NCBI GenBank assembly: GCA_001897835.1
Contig: MKUN01000040.1
Coordinates: 1-58,889 of the forward strand
Source of the DNA: Bacteroidetes bacterium 46-16
Lineage (GTDB): Bacteria; Bacteroidota; Bacteroidia; Chitinophagales; Chitinophagaceae
Reading direction: 5' to 3'
Length of the DNA: 58,889 bases
Shown: positions 8,815 through 19,820 of the stretch, piece by piece
How positions within the stretch are numbered: the first letter of the stretch is position 1
How the letters are laid out: each line of letters opens with the position of its first letter
Made by a program: the position numbers and the translations under genes
The notes under the pieces: generated by a model
Database searches by the model: none
What the model saw: the letters and a program-made list of their open reading frames with translations, nothing else
Told to the model about the DNA's origin: nothing

Positions 8815-11800
8815 ATGCTCCCCCGGCACCATCTTAGTATAAAAATGCTCTTGTTCCTGCTTGGCTATAGTATAGTTTCAAAAGCACAGGTAGCGGACTT
8901 TTCATCGAACGTCACGAGTGGCTGTGCGCCATTGGTGGTGCAGTTCAATAACCTCTCTACAGGGGCTACTTCTTATTACTGGGACCTGGGCAACCTGGCC
9001 ACATCTACCCAGGTGGCGCCTTCAACCACCTACACCACGCCCGGCACTTATACGGTGATGCTCACTGCATATAATGGGCCTAACTCAAATACCAAAACCG
9101 TGGTCAACTATATTACGGTATATGCCCAGCCTGTAGTTAGTTTTTATGCAAACGATACGACGGTATGTCCTGGTGAAGTGGTGAGCTTCACCAATACATC
9201 GAACCCGATGACAGCGGGGAATGCAACTTATTACTGGGATTTTGGAGACGGTAATCACTCAACGGCGCAAAACCCCACACATGCTTATGCTATTGGCGGC
9301 TACTACAGTGTTACCCTGACGGTGACCAACAGCCAGGGCTGTGCCGCAACACATGTCATCGGGTCGTACATACATGTTTTTACAAAGCCCAGTGCGCAGT
9401 TTACCTGCCCCACTACTACTTTTTGCAATCCACCCGGTACGGTTACATTTATCAATACGTCTACAGGGCCGGTACCCCTTACCTATCTATGGTTGTTTGG
9501 CGATAATACGACAAGCACAGCTGCTACGCCGCCTGCGCATACTTACGGCTCAGGTTCCTTTACCGTCACACTTGTGGTTACCAGTGCCGATGGTTGTGTG
9601 GATAGCCTTGTAAGGACCAATTATATCAATGTGCAAACGAATACAGGCAACTTTAGCTATCCTCCCAGTGCCTGCCAAGGTGAGACAGTCACCTTCACCA
9701 ACACGAGCCCACCACCGATAACCAGCAGCATCTGGAACTTTGGCGATAATACTACAGGTGTAGGTGCCACGGTATCACATACCTATACATCGTCGGGCAC
9801 TTACCAGGTGCAGCTTGCCACGCAGGCCGCCTGTGCGGATACAGTTTACCATACTATCGTGATCAATCCCAAGCCACTTATTGACTTCAATTATACCCCC
9901 CTGCACCCCTGCCCGGCGCCGGATACTCTTTTCTTTAATAACCTTACAGTGAATGGTGGTAACTATATGTGGTATTTTGGCGATGGCGACTCTTCGAACC
10001 TCGTTAACCCCTCACATGTTTATGGTGTGGATACATACAGTGTAATGCTGGTATCCACCAATAACTTCGGCTGCACCGATACCCTGCTCAAACCCGGCTA
10101 TATTCACCTGGCGCCCTTCATACTGAATGCTGTTTCCGATGTGCCGGGTGGCTGCCCGCCGGTGACCGTTAATTTTTATTATACAACATCGTATACTGAT
10201 CCAGTTATATCGCAGGTATGGGATTTTGGGGATAATACAACCTCAACCCAGGCAACCCCCAGCCATACTTATGTTGATACAGGTGTATATACTGTGACAG
10301 TCACGGTCGTGTCGGCCAATGGCTGCACACAAACAGACTCGCTTGAAATACAGGTAGGCCTGCATGCCACGCCTGATTTTACAGCCATACCCACAGAAGC
10401 ATGTACGCACGAATCGATCCAGTTCATTAATAACTCTACCAATGCAACAGGCTATTTCTGGATATTCGGTGATGGTTTTACCAGCGCCGATACCTCACCG
10501 GTGCACCAGTATCTCGACGACGGTACCTTCACTATAAAACTGGTAGCCTTTAATAACGGCTGCCCGGATACACTTGTGGTTGATACATTGATACATATCC
10601 ATCCCTCTACGGCAAAATTCAATATTTTGTACAGTTGCGATACGCCTAATAAAGTGACCCTGTTAAATAGTTCAAGCCCTTTTACTTCATTTACATGGTC
10701 ATTTGGCGATAATACTTTCTCTACTGTCGATACCAGTCCTGTGCACCAATATGCCAGCCTGGGTTCTTATTTCATCAAGCTGGTGACGATCAATAGTATC
10801 TACGGGTGTAAGGATTCTATTACACAGACTGCAAACATCATTGACCCGATCCCGAAGTTCTATGCCCTGGATACGAGTTTATGTCTTAACAGTATGGCTA
10901 CATTTTATGCCAATATTGATGACCAGGGAGGGCCATCACTTCCCGTATATAACTATACCTGGACCACGGACTCTGTAACTACCAATACAGTTATTTATCC
11001 CTTTTATAATTACCTGTACAGCACAGCTGGTATATATGATGCTACGCTTGAAATATACGACAGCCACGGTTGCCCGCATAGCTACACCAATAACCAGTAT
11101 ATGTTGATAGCCCATCCGGTTGTTGGTTTTGCAGCAGTACCTACTGATGGCTGTGCACCGCTCAATGTACAGTTTACCGATACAAGCACCGATCAGCCGG
11201 GCACATTCGATTCCCTGATGTTTTGGGATTTTGGTATTGATACGCTTACTGTCAATACAGCGGTGGCGAATTATACTTATGCAAATGCCGGCAGCTATTA
11301 TGTGAAGCTTGTGGTAACGGATAATGTAGGTTGCAAGGATAGCCTCATCAAATTTGACTATATACATGTGAACCATCCCACAGCATCATTTTTGGCTGCT
11401 AACGTTTTTCCTTGTATGTATGATACTGCAACGTTCATAAATACATCTTCAGGGGTAGCACCGCTGAGTTATTATTGGGACTTTGGTGATAATAGTACAT
11501 CCACACTGAGCGACCCGACACATGTATATACGGATACCGGCGCTTATACGATAACCTTGGTGGTCACAGATTCTACGGGTTGCAGCGATACCCTGGTGCA
11601 AAACCAGTATATACAGATCACGAGGCCGCATGCACAGTTTATGATGGATGACTCGGTAGCAGTATGCGCACCAATGCATGTTAATTTCACCAGTACGTCA
11701 CCAGATGCAGTAAGTTATCGCTGGGATTTCGGTAATACCAATACCTCCATATTGGCTGATCCAACGAATGTATATGTTGCACCGGGTGACTATACGGTGC

Positions 11801-12855
11801 GATTTATAGCTTTGGATGAGCATGGCTGTCCGGATACGGCATACGGGCATGTTAAACTGCTTGGTTATGACGGTGCATTCACTTACACCCCTACTGAAGG
11901 CTGCACACCTTTGCTGATCAGCTTTACCGCTAATGTTACCAATGTGGACACGCTTATATGGGACTTTGGTGATGGCAATACAATAGTGGGAGATACGACG
12001 ATAACACATGTTTATCAATACCCCGGCACCTATTTACCGATACTTATATTCGGTGATTCTTCGGGCTGCCATAGTATAAGTTTAGGATTGGATACATTGA
12101 GGCTGGACGGACTGGTAACCGATTATGAATTTTCGCCCAACCCCGTTTGTACGTATGATCATGTCATGTTCAGGGATACCTTCCCGGATATTGTGCAATA
12201 CAGCTGGCTGTTTGACAATGGGGATACCAGTGATCTTCCCCAGCCTGTATACTATTATAATACACCCGGGGAACATGCAGTGCGTCTTGTAGTATTTAAT
12301 AATACGGGTTGCAGCGATACGGTAGCTAAAAGTATCACCGTTAATCCCCTGCCAGCGGTAGTTGCTACGGGCGACACGATAATTTGTGAGAAGGATAGGG
12401 CAGAGCTGAGTGTTGAAGGAGCGACTCATTATAACTGGATACCCCCTGAACACCTTACCTGTCCCATCTGCTCGCTTACCTATGCAGATCCGCGGGAGTC
12501 AACTACTTATATTGTGACCGGTACTGATGAGCATGGATGCCAAAACACCGATACTGTACAGGTGGACCTGAAAGAATGTAACTGTATCGTATCCATGCCA
12601 ACGGCCTTTACACCAAATGGCGATGGGAAAAACGACAGGTTTGCACCCATAGTAACCGATATGGTTTCGGTACACATGGAAGTATTTAATCGCTGGGGTC
12701 AGCCGGTCTTTTATACCACTTACCCGGGTCATAGCTGGGACGGCACCTATAAAGGCGTAGCCTGTGATGCCGGTACCTACTATTATTTTGTAAAGGTGAA
12801 GTGTACCAGGGGGCAGGAAGTGCTGAAAAAAGGAGATGTGACCCTGGTAAGATGA
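8815..12855 (+). CDS. Giant PKD-repeat protein with T9SS type B sorting domain
   Basis: The 1346-aa protein has a signal peptide (about residues 1-25, ending SKAQ) followed by about 14 consecutive PKD domains. They are recognised by their repeated W-x-FGD or W-x-FGN cores and the Y-x-x-x-G-x-Y-x-V-x-L strands; one near the middle is degenerate (YTWTTD). Many repeats carry paired cysteines. The C-terminus (about 1260-1346) is the gliding-motility-associated type B sorting domain: AFTPNGDGKNDRF, FNRWGQPVF, WDGTYKG and KKGDVTLVR. It should be secreted through the T9SS and held on the cell surface. It is a close paralogue of the next gene. Its ligand is unknown; an adhesive or filamentous surface role is inferred from the architecture. 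Confidence 0.93.
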   Translation: MLPRHHLSIKMLLFLLGYSIVSKAQVADFSSNVTSGCAPLVVQFNNLSTGATSYYWDLGNLATSTQVAPSTTYTTPGTYTVMLTAYNGPNSNTKTVVNYITVYAQPVVSFYANDTTVCPGEVVSFTNTSNPMTAGNATYYWDFGDGNHSTAQNPTHAYAIGGYYSVTLTVTNSQGCAATHVIGSYIHVFTKPSAQFTCPTTTFCNPPGTVTFINTSTGPVPLTYLWLFGDNTTSTAATPPAHTYGSGSFTVTLVVTSADGCVDSLVRTNYINVQTNTGNFSYPPSACQGETVTFTNTSPPPITSSIWNFGDNTTGVGATVSHTYTSSGTYQVQLATQAACADTVYHTIVINPKPLIDFNYTPLHPCPAPDTLFFNNLTVNGGNYMWYFGDGDSSNLVNPSHVYGVDTYSVMLVSTNNFGCTDTLLKPGYIHLAPFILNAVSDVPGGCPPVTVNFYYTTSYTDPVISQVWDFGDNTTSTQATPSHTYVDTGVYTVTVTVVSANGCTQTDSLEIQVGLHATPDFTAIPTEACTHESIQFINNSTNATGYFWIFGDGFTSADTSPVHQYLDDGTFTIKLVAFNNGCPDTLVVDTLIHIHPSTAKFNILYSCDTPNKVTLLNSSSPFTSFTWSFGDNTFSTVDTSPVHQYASLGSYFIKLVTINSIYGCKDSITQTANIIDPIPKFYALDTSLCLNSMATFYANIDDQGGPSLPVYNYTWTTDSVTTNTVIYPFYNYLYSTAGIYDATLEIYDSHGCPHSYTNNQYMLIAHPVVGFAAVPTDGCAPLNVQFTDTSTDQPGTFDSLMFWDFGIDTLTVNTAVANYTYANAGSYYVKLVVTDNVGCKDSLIKFDYIHVNHPTASFLAANVFPCMYDTATFINTSSGVAPLSYYWDFGDNSTSTLSDPTHVYTDTGAYTITLVVTDSTGCSDTLVQNQYIQITRPHAQFMMDDSVAVCAPMHVNFTSTSPDAVSYRWDFGNTNTSILADPTNVYVAPGDYTVRFIALDEHGCPDTAYGHVKLLGYDGAFTYTPTEGCTPLLISFTANVTNVDTLIWDFGDGNTIVGDTTITHVYQYPGTYLPILIFGDSSGCHSISLGLDTLRLDGLVTDYEFSPNPVCTYDHVMFRDTFPDIVQYSWLFDNGDTSDLPQPVYYYNTPGEHAVRLVVFNNTGCSDTVAKSITVNPLPAVVATGDTIICEKDRAELSVEGATHYNWIPPEHLTCPICSLTYADPRESTTYIVTGTDEHGCQNTDTVQVDLKECNCIVSMPTAFTPNGDGKNDRFAPIVTDMVSVHMEVFNRWGQPVFYTTYPGHSWDGTYKGVACDAGTYYYFVKVKCTRGQEVLKKGDVTLVR

Positions 12856-12966
12856 TCTTTTAGTGAATACAGCCTGTGAAAAGTGGATAAAATAGATTCG
12901 GTGAAATATAAAATAATCGTTATTTTTAATCCTGTTTGACCTGTATGAAAATCTATTAAATGTAAC

Positions 12967-15900
12967 ATGTTTGTACATTATACAAGAATATTATTCCTAT
13001 TAACACTTTTTTATACCAGTAGCGTTATTGCGCAACCTCATGCCAATTTCACCGGTAGCCCTGTAAGTGGTTGTTCTCCATTGGTAGTAAATTTCACCAA
13101 TCTATCCACCGGGGCAACATCATATCATTGGGATTTCGGTAATAATAATACCTCGGTCCTGGCAAATCCTTCAACAACATATACGCAGCCCGGTACTTAT
13201 ACCGTAACGCTTATAGCCTATAGCGGGCCTAATTCTGACACAAAAACCATAACGAATTATATAACGGTACATAGTAACCCAATTGTAGACTTCAGTGCAA
13301 ACAATTTGGCAGGTTGTCCGGGGACCAACGTAAGTTTTACCAATAATTCCAACCCACAGGTACCCGGTCCCGCTACCTATTACTGGGATTTTGGCGATGG
13401 CAACTGGTCTACTACGCAGAACCCCTCGCATACCTATATAACACCGGGTTATTATAATGTTACATTAAGTGTTACCAATGCACAAGGATGTGTATCGACA
13501 CTTGTAAAACCCACCTATATACATATATATACACCACCCAATGTACATTTCAACGCCACGACCACTGTTTACTGCAGTGCCCCGGCTACGGTAACTTTTA
13601 ATAATACCACAACAGGCACCAACCCGATAACATACTTATGGAATTTTGGCGATAATACCACGAGTACGCTCGCCAATCCGCCGCCGCATACTTATAATAA
13701 TACAGGGGCTTATACCATCACCCTGACAGCAACAGATGCTAATGGTTGTGTGACCACATACAGCGTACCCAATTATGTGACGATACAGACCTATAACGGC
13801 AGCTTTACCGGTACTACAAGTATTTGTGCCGGTGCACTTGCCTCTTTCCAGAACACTACTGCACCACCCATAACCAACAGTCTTTGGGATTTTGGCGATA
13901 ATGCCACTGCTTCGGGCGATACCACAAGCCATGTGTATACTACGGCGGGCACCTATACGGTGCGGCTTATTACGCAGAGCGGTGTATGCTTCGATACAGT
14001 ATACCACACTATCGATGTGCATCCCATCCCGGTCATAGACTTTGATTTCACGCCTGCTGCGCCATGCCCGCCACCTATAGCATTACAGTTCAATAACCTT
14101 ACCCAGTTTGGCAATACGTATCAATGGGATTTTGGTGACAACAGCACTTCTACGGCCACCAACCCCAATCATCTTTATACAGGGCAGGGACCATATGATG
14201 TAAGGCTTATAGCAACCAGCCAGTATGGCTGTGTGGATACAGAGTTCAGGGATGACTATATAATGATCCCGATGTTCAGGTTATATGCCTATTCTGATGT
14301 GTCCGGGGGCTGCGCACCTGTAACCGTTCATTTTTCTGATTCGGTAGATTATAATCAGCCCATTGTGTCTTATACCTGGGATTTTGGTGATAACACGACA
14401 TCGAACCAGCAAAGCCCCACACATACCTATAATAATGTGGGGGTGTACACCGTAGTATTAACGGCCGTTTCTGCAAATGGTTGTGTGGCACACGATACCC
14501 TTGAAATAGGGGCGGGCACTTTACCTACTGCTGATTTTACTGCTGCGCCAACTACAATATGTGTAAACCAGTCGGTGCAGTTCACCAATTATTCAACTAA
14601 TGCTACTAGCTATATCTGGAATTTTGGTGACGGATCAGATACCAGTGCTAACCCCAATCATATTTATATAGTTGATGGTGTATTTACGGTGACACTGATC
14701 GCATCCAACAATGGCTGTAATGATACGATGACCATACCTAATCTTGTCACGGTGCATCCGCCTACTTCGGGCATGGCCCTTTCTTATTCATGCGATACAC
14801 CTACGAAGGTTACCTTCACCAATGTCTCGTCAGGATACACCTCCTTCCTTTGGGAGTTTGGAGATAATACTACTAATGGAGTTGATACCAATACGGTACA
14901 TAACTATGCAGCATTGGGCGATTATAATGTGCAGATCGTAACCTGGAATAATGTATGGGGCTGTGCCGACTCTACTCAATACATCGTTCACCTCACCTTG
15001 CCAACTGTGGATTTCACTGCACCCGATACGGCTATATGTGAAGGGGATACTGCATGGTTCAATGCTATTATTACAAATACCAACGGTAACCAGGTAGGCT
15101 ATTATACGTGGGCAATGGATAACCAGGTGTTCCCGGATACCTTTGCCAATTTTCATTATGGCTTTCCTGATCCCGGCCTATATGATGTGACGTTAACGGT
15201 GCTGGATATACATGGCTGCCCAAGGTCGAAGACCAAGACGGACTATATATTGGTAGCTAAGCCCAATGCCGGTTTTACGGCTCTTCCGCAGGAAGGCTGC
15301 GTACCCCTTAATGTCTTATTTACGGATACAAGTACCAACACACCGGGGGCCTTTGATGTTACCCGGGAATGGGATTTTGGTAATGGGACGGCGACGGTTA
15401 ACACCGCGACCACGAACCGTACTTATTATAATGCCGGCACTTATGGGGTAAAACTGATCGTAACGGATAATGTAGGCTGTAAAGACACTGTGTACAGACC
15501 CAATTATATCAAGGCATATAAACCGAACGCAGCATTCATTTCCAATAATTTGTTCCCTTGCATGGGTGATACGGTCAAGTTCACCAATGCATCATCGGGC
15601 TCAACGGTGCTCAATGCGTTTTGGGACTTTGGTGATAATACTACATCCACGGTATATAATGCTAAACATGTTTATACACAAACAGGTAACTATATAGTGA
15701 CCCTGATCGTTACCGATACATTTGGCTGTACGGATACATCTCTTTTAAATTATATCAGCGTAACAAAGCCACTGGCATCATTCACTATGAGCGATTCTAC
15801 GGCGGTATGCCCGCCATTACAGGTATTGTTTACCAGTACATCGCAAAATGCGCTCAGCTATGCATGGGATTTTGGTAATAATAATACCTCCGTGATTGCG

Positions 15901-17496
15901 AACCCAGCCAATCTATACACCGCAGCAGGAGACTATGTGGTGCGCATGATAGCGATCAACAGCCATGGTTGCCGCGATACGGCATATAGCCACGTGAAAA
16001 TGCTGGGTTATGCGGGGGCCTTTACCTACGCCCCGCTACTGGGCTGTGCGCCTATGCAGGTCAACTTTACGGCCAATGTTTCCAATGTGCCCAGCCTTAC
16101 CTGGGACTATGCCGATGGTAATGTGAGCACTGCATCTCCTTCCACTACATCTTCACATGTGTATACTGCGCCGGGTGCTTATGTGCCCCGGCTGATATTG
16201 AGTGATAGCACAGGCTGCCAGGCATCGAGCGATGGGCTGGATACCATAAAGGTTGATGGCTTCATAGCTGGCTATGATTACCTGCCCAACCCTGCATGCG
16301 AAAAAACGACCACACAGTTCTTTGATACGAGCTTTAGTTATTTCTCTCCGGTTACCAACTGGCATTGGATGTTTGATGATGGACAGACAAGTAGTTTAAG
16401 TAATCCAACCCATTACTACGACTCGGCAGGGATTTACCCGGTATCTGTTATCGTGACCAATGGTAATGGCTGTACCGATACCATGAACAGTAATATTACC
16501 ATCTTGCCGCTGCCAGTCATCACGGCATCTGCCGATACGGTGATATGCTTAGGGGATGCAGCAGCACTGCAAGCTTATGGCGGCAACACATATGCATGGT
16601 CGCCGGCAACGAACCTTAGTTGCGCCAGTTGCCAGTCAACAGAAGCCTCGCCTGCCGCACCAACATCATATATAGTGACAGGTACCGATATACATGGGTG
16701 CAGCAATACCGACACCGTAAAAGTGAATATAAAGACCAAGACTAGTGCTGTTGCAGGACATGGTGGTGAAATATGCGATGCGAATAGTATAATGCTCCAT
16801 GCCAGCGGTGGTGATGTGTATACCTGGTACCCGCCGGAACATCTCGACAATAGCCATATTGCCAATCCTACCGCTTCACCACATATCACAACCGACTATA
16901 CGGTGATCGTGAAAGAAGCTGGTTGCCAGCCTGACACAGACCGTGTCAGGGTAACCGTGCATCCCCGTCCCAGCCTGTACGCAGGTGAAGACCGCTCCGT
17001 TATTGCGGGTAATTCTACCCAACTTACTTTAGTTACAGCAGATGCTATAAGTTATGAGTGGAGTTATGATGCCACCCTGAGTTGTACGCAATGCCCCGAT
17101 CCTGTGGCAACACCTGTAACGACCACTACATATACCGTTTCCGGCGTTTCGGATTGGGGTTGTCATGACTCGGATAAGGTGACGATAACCGTACTCTGTG
17201 ATAAGAGCCAGGCATTTATACCAAACTCATTCACACCTAATGGTGATGGCCAAAACGATGTATTCTATCCCCGTGGCACCGGGATCAATTTGGTGAAATC
17301 ATTCAGGGTCTATAATAGGTGGGGCGAACTTGTATTTGAACGTAACGGCATTAATATTAATGATGAGCAAAATGGCTGGGATGGCACTTATAAAGGCGCT
17401 GCGCTAAGCCCCGATGTGTATGTATATGTGATACAGGTGCAGTGCCAGACAGGCGAGCAACTGGATCTGAAAGGAGATATCTCGATAATACGATAA
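12967..17496 (+). CDS. Giant PKD-repeat protein with T9SS type B sorting domain, paralogue
   Basis: The 1509-aa protein has a signal peptide (about 1-22, ending VIAQ) and about 14 PKD domains in the same order as the preceding gene, with the same degenerate position (YTWAMD). It adds two extra Ig-like units between the last PKD domain and the type B sorting domain: one from GGEICDAN to VTVHP and one around YAGEDRSVIAGN. The sorting domain ends with SFTPNGDGQNDVF, YNRWGELVF, WDGTYKG and KGDISIIR. The paralogy points to a tandem duplication. The PorP/SprF gene starts 9 bases after its stop, so the two are likely translated from one mRNA. Confidence 0.93.
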   Translation: MFVHYTRILFLLTLFYTSSVIAQPHANFTGSPVSGCSPLVVNFTNLSTGATSYHWDFGNNNTSVLANPSTTYTQPGTYTVTLIAYSGPNSDTKTITNYITVHSNPIVDFSANNLAGCPGTNVSFTNNSNPQVPGPATYYWDFGDGNWSTTQNPSHTYITPGYYNVTLSVTNAQGCVSTLVKPTYIHIYTPPNVHFNATTTVYCSAPATVTFNNTTTGTNPITYLWNFGDNTTSTLANPPPHTYNNTGAYTITLTATDANGCVTTYSVPNYVTIQTYNGSFTGTTSICAGALASFQNTTAPPITNSLWDFGDNATASGDTTSHVYTTAGTYTVRLITQSGVCFDTVYHTIDVHPIPVIDFDFTPAAPCPPPIALQFNNLTQFGNTYQWDFGDNSTSTATNPNHLYTGQGPYDVRLIATSQYGCVDTEFRDDYIMIPMFRLYAYSDVSGGCAPVTVHFSDSVDYNQPIVSYTWDFGDNTTSNQQSPTHTYNNVGVYTVVLTAVSANGCVAHDTLEIGAGTLPTADFTAAPTTICVNQSVQFTNYSTNATSYIWNFGDGSDTSANPNHIYIVDGVFTVTLIASNNGCNDTMTIPNLVTVHPPTSGMALSYSCDTPTKVTFTNVSSGYTSFLWEFGDNTTNGVDTNTVHNYAALGDYNVQIVTWNNVWGCADSTQYIVHLTLPTVDFTAPDTAICEGDTAWFNAIITNTNGNQVGYYTWAMDNQVFPDTFANFHYGFPDPGLYDVTLTVLDIHGCPRSKTKTDYILVAKPNAGFTALPQEGCVPLNVLFTDTSTNTPGAFDVTREWDFGNGTATVNTATTNRTYYNAGTYGVKLIVTDNVGCKDTVYRPNYIKAYKPNAAFISNNLFPCMGDTVKFTNASSGSTVLNAFWDFGDNTTSTVYNAKHVYTQTGNYIVTLIVTDTFGCTDTSLLNYISVTKPLASFTMSDSTAVCPPLQVLFTSTSQNALSYAWDFGNNNTSVIANPANLYTAAGDYVVRMIAINSHGCRDTAYSHVKMLGYAGAFTYAPLLGCAPMQVNFTANVSNVPSLTWDYADGNVSTASPSTTSSHVYTAPGAYVPRLILSDSTGCQASSDGLDTIKVDGFIAGYDYLPNPACEKTTTQFFDTSFSYFSPVTNWHWMFDDGQTSSLSNPTHYYDSAGIYPVSVIVTNGNGCTDTMNSNITILPLPVITASADTVICLGDAAALQAYGGNTYAWSPATNLSCASCQSTEASPAAPTSYIVTGTDIHGCSNTDTVKVNIKTKTSAVAGHGGEICDANSIMLHASGGDVYTWYPPEHLDNSHIANPTASPHITTDYTVIVKEAGCQPDTDRVRVTVHPRPSLYAGEDRSVIAGNSTQLTLVTADAISYEWSYDATLSCTQCPDPVATPVTTTTYTVSGVSDWGCHDSDKVTITVLCDKSQAFIPNSFTPNGDGQNDVFYPRGTGINLVKSFRVYNRWGELVFERNGININDEQNGWDGTYKGAALSPDVYVYVIQVQCQTGEQLDLKGDISIIR

Positions 17497-17505
17497 TGTG
17501 CAGCT

Positions 17506-18549
17506 ATGAAGAAGATGACCGCAAAAAGATATTTGATCGTTTTATTCCTTTTGGGTTGCAGCAATGCTATGGCGCAGGATATACATTTTTCCCAGTTTTA
17601 TGAAACGGCTGTTTTAAGAAATCCTGCATTGGTCGGTATTTTTTCGGATGACTATAAGATGGGTGTAGTGTACCGCAACCAGTGGAGCAGTATCAGCAAG
17701 CCCTACCAGACCGGCCTGGCATCGGGCGAACTGAGGATACCAATAGGTGGGGAGGTGAAAGATTTTGTAAGTGTGGGCTTACTTGCTTTTTATGATAAGG
17801 CAGGCACTATTAACCTGCAAACGCTGGGTGTGTACCCGGCAGTGAACTATAATAAGTCACTGCATGATGCAAACAACTCTTTCTTGTCAGTTGGGTTTAC
17901 AGGCGGCTATGTACAGCGCAGTTATGACCCTACAAAAGCCACATTCAATAATCAATACCAGAACGGAAGCTACAGTGCTTCAAACCCGACAGGTGAGCAA
18001 TTACCCGACCCGAAAATAAACCAGTGGGATGTAGGTGCAGGTGTAAGCTTCAGCAGTACGGCTGGGGAGAGCAAAAACATCAATTATTTCCTGGGTTTTG
18101 CAGGTTACCATTTCACAAAGCCTAAAAGCTCCCTGTACAATAATGAGTTGATACGCCTGGAGATGAAGTGGAATGCTAATGCCGGCCTGAGCATGAAACT
18201 GGATGGGCCCTTCAGCCTGCTGGTACAGGCTAATTACCAAAAACAAGGTACTTATAGCGAGATAATGGTGGGTGCCGCGCTGGGCTGGAACATCATGCGG
18301 GATGAAAAAGAAAAACTATTTTCGATAAATGTTGGCGGCTACTGTCGTTGGGGCGATGCACTTATACCCCTGCTGCGGGTAGAGTATAAAGACCTGGCCA
18401 TAGGAGCCACCTATGATATAAACATCTCTAAGCTTAAAGCAGCCAGCAATACGCGCGGCGGCCTGGAGTTAACACTCTTCAAAACAGGTATCCTGCATAA
18501 AGCAAACTTTGACAATAGCCGCACAGCTTGTCCTCAATTCTTCGATTGA
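17506..18549 (+). CDS. PorP/SprF family type IX secretion outer-membrane protein
   Basis: The 347-aa protein has a signal peptide (about 1-23, ending AMAQ) and the family's N-terminal signature DIHFSQFYETAVLRNPA (about 24-40), followed by alternating beta strands of a predicted barrel (for example MGVVYRNQWSS and VGLLAFYDKAG). PorP/SprF proteins are typically encoded next to type B sorting-domain substrates and are needed for their secretion or surface attachment; SprF for SprB is the known example. Here it sits 9 bases after the second PKD giant, so it is the likely dedicated partner of one or both giants. Confidence 0.93.
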   Translation: MKKMTAKRYLIVLFLLGCSNAMAQDIHFSQFYETAVLRNPALVGIFSDDYKMGVVYRNQWSSISKPYQTGLASGELRIPIGGEVKDFVSVGLLAFYDKAGTINLQTLGVYPAVNYNKSLHDANNSFLSVGFTGGYVQRSYDPTKATFNNQYQNGSYSASNPTGEQLPDPKINQWDVGAGVSFSSTAGESKNINYFLGFAGYHFTKPKSSLYNNELIRLEMKWNANAGLSMKLDGPFSLLVQANYQKQGTYSEIMVGAALGWNIMRDEKEKLFSINVGGYCRWGDALIPLLRVEYKDLAIGATYDINISKLKAASNTRGGLELTLFKTGILHKANFDNSRTACPQFFD

Positions 18550-18852
18550 TATGCGAGCTATATTCCGGCGAAAAGCGCACTTTGTTTAGCAATGATCTTA
18601 AAGTGTTTGTTGCTGATAAGCAACTTAAAATAGATGTGAAATATCCGGGGGTATGATTACCCTACAATATTTCTGTATTACACTACATTTATTTTGCAGG
18701 GAGGTATTTACTACTAATATTTATGCCCTTGTATTTGTACCTAATTCATTGTAACCGGCAACATTTTATATCCTATCCCGGTTCCTTTTATTTTAAAACA
18801 TCTTAAGAAGGTTAGTGGAAATACCCCTTGTTCCACTTGCCCGTCCGTATAC
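18550..18852. other. Intergenic region between PorP/SprF and sulfotransferase genes
   Basis: I find no gene in these 303 bases. A small dyad GTTGCT/AGCAAC lies near 18609-18624 and CACTTT/AAAGTG arms flank it on the left, but no T-tract follows. The sequence becomes A/T-rich before the sulfotransferase gene and probably holds its promoter, though no consensus match is clear. Confidence 0.4.
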
Positions 18853-19710
18853 ATGAAACCAAAAACGACCCCCTTAGTTTTTACTCATATCCCCAAGGCT
18901 GCAGGTAATACGATCAATATCATTATCCAGCGAAACTATTTATTCAGCAAAGGCTATTTTTTCAATTCGCCAAATGTGCGGATGATGGGACAATTCAAAA
19001 ACCTGCCTGAACATGTAAGAAGGAAAATGGCGGTTATAAAAGGGCACCTTTATTATGGTGTACATAAGTATTGCCCCTTACCCGTACATTACTTCACTAG
19101 CCTGCGCGAGCCATTAAGCAGGGCAGTGTCCGAGTATAATTACATCTTTACTATACCTCATCATCCTAATTATAAAGAGCTGCATGAAAACCAGTACACG
19201 CTGAAACAACTGCTGGAGAATGGCCTGATAAAGAACATGGACAATTGCCAGGTAAGATTTTTGTGCGGTGTTGATGATATACCATTTGGTGCTGTCAACG
19301 AAGAGCACCTGCAACTGGCAATAGATAACCTCGAAAAGCGCTACGAGCAGGTAGGGATCATGGAAGCATTTGATGAATCGATCTTGTTGTTCGCCCGGAA
19401 GTTTAACTGGGCTACCCCTTATTATACCTGGCAGAACGTAAACCATAAGAAGCGTGTAAGATTGGATGAATTAGACAGTGAAACACTGGAAATGCTGCAC
19501 AGGTTTAACCGTTATGACATGGTATTGTATGAAAAAGGCAAACAAATCCTGCAAAAGCAAATAGAAGCAGCCGGCCCCGGCTTTTATGATGAAGTTGCCA
19601 AATTCAGGAAGAGCAATGCGCAATTGAAACCCTTTATTAAAGCCCGTACCTTCTTCGTAAGATATGCCACGCAGGCAAAATACTATATGGGCCTGCAAAA
19701 AGGTTCCTGA
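18853..19710 (+). CDS. Sulfotransferase family 2-like protein (first of a pair)
   Basis: The 285-aa protein has the two PAPS-binding signatures of carbohydrate sulfotransferases: a 5'-phosphosulfate-type loop FTHIPKAAGNT (about residues 10-20) and the 3'-phosphate motif SLREPLSRAVSEYN (about 82-95). The conserved RFLCG segment (about 136) also fits the Sulfotransfer_2 family. It has no signal peptide, so it should act in the cytoplasm, moving sulfate from PAPS to a glycan or lipid-linked acceptor. The acceptor is unknown. It is followed 110 bases later by a paralogue with the same motifs. No PAPS-synthesis or glycan gene lies beside it. Confidence 0.85.
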   Translation: MKPKTTPLVFTHIPKAAGNTINIIIQRNYLFSKGYFFNSPNVRMMGQFKNLPEHVRRKMAVIKGHLYYGVHKYCPLPVHYFTSLREPLSRAVSEYNYIFTIPHHPNYKELHENQYTLKQLLENGLIKNMDNCQVRFLCGVDDIPFGAVNEEHLQLAIDNLEKRYEQVGIMEAFDESILLFARKFNWATPYYTWQNVNHKKRVRLDELDSETLEMLHRFNRYDMVLYEKGKQILQKQIEAAGPGFYDEVAKFRKSNAQLKPFIKARTFFVRYATQAKYYMGLQKGS

Positions 19711-19820
19711 CCCATTTTTCGGTTTTATGCTGTATTTTAGTACGTTTACATAACGCAAAACAACAGCATTATCAACAAGTTATAAATGTTATAGCCTGCT
19801 TGCTGTATCAAGTGGAGCAT

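Noticed and set aside
8900-17300. Possible CRISPR or DNA tandem array in the PKD genes
   Set aside because: The periodicity is about 85-95 codons per PKD domain at protein level, with diverged DNA and no constant direct repeats or spacers.
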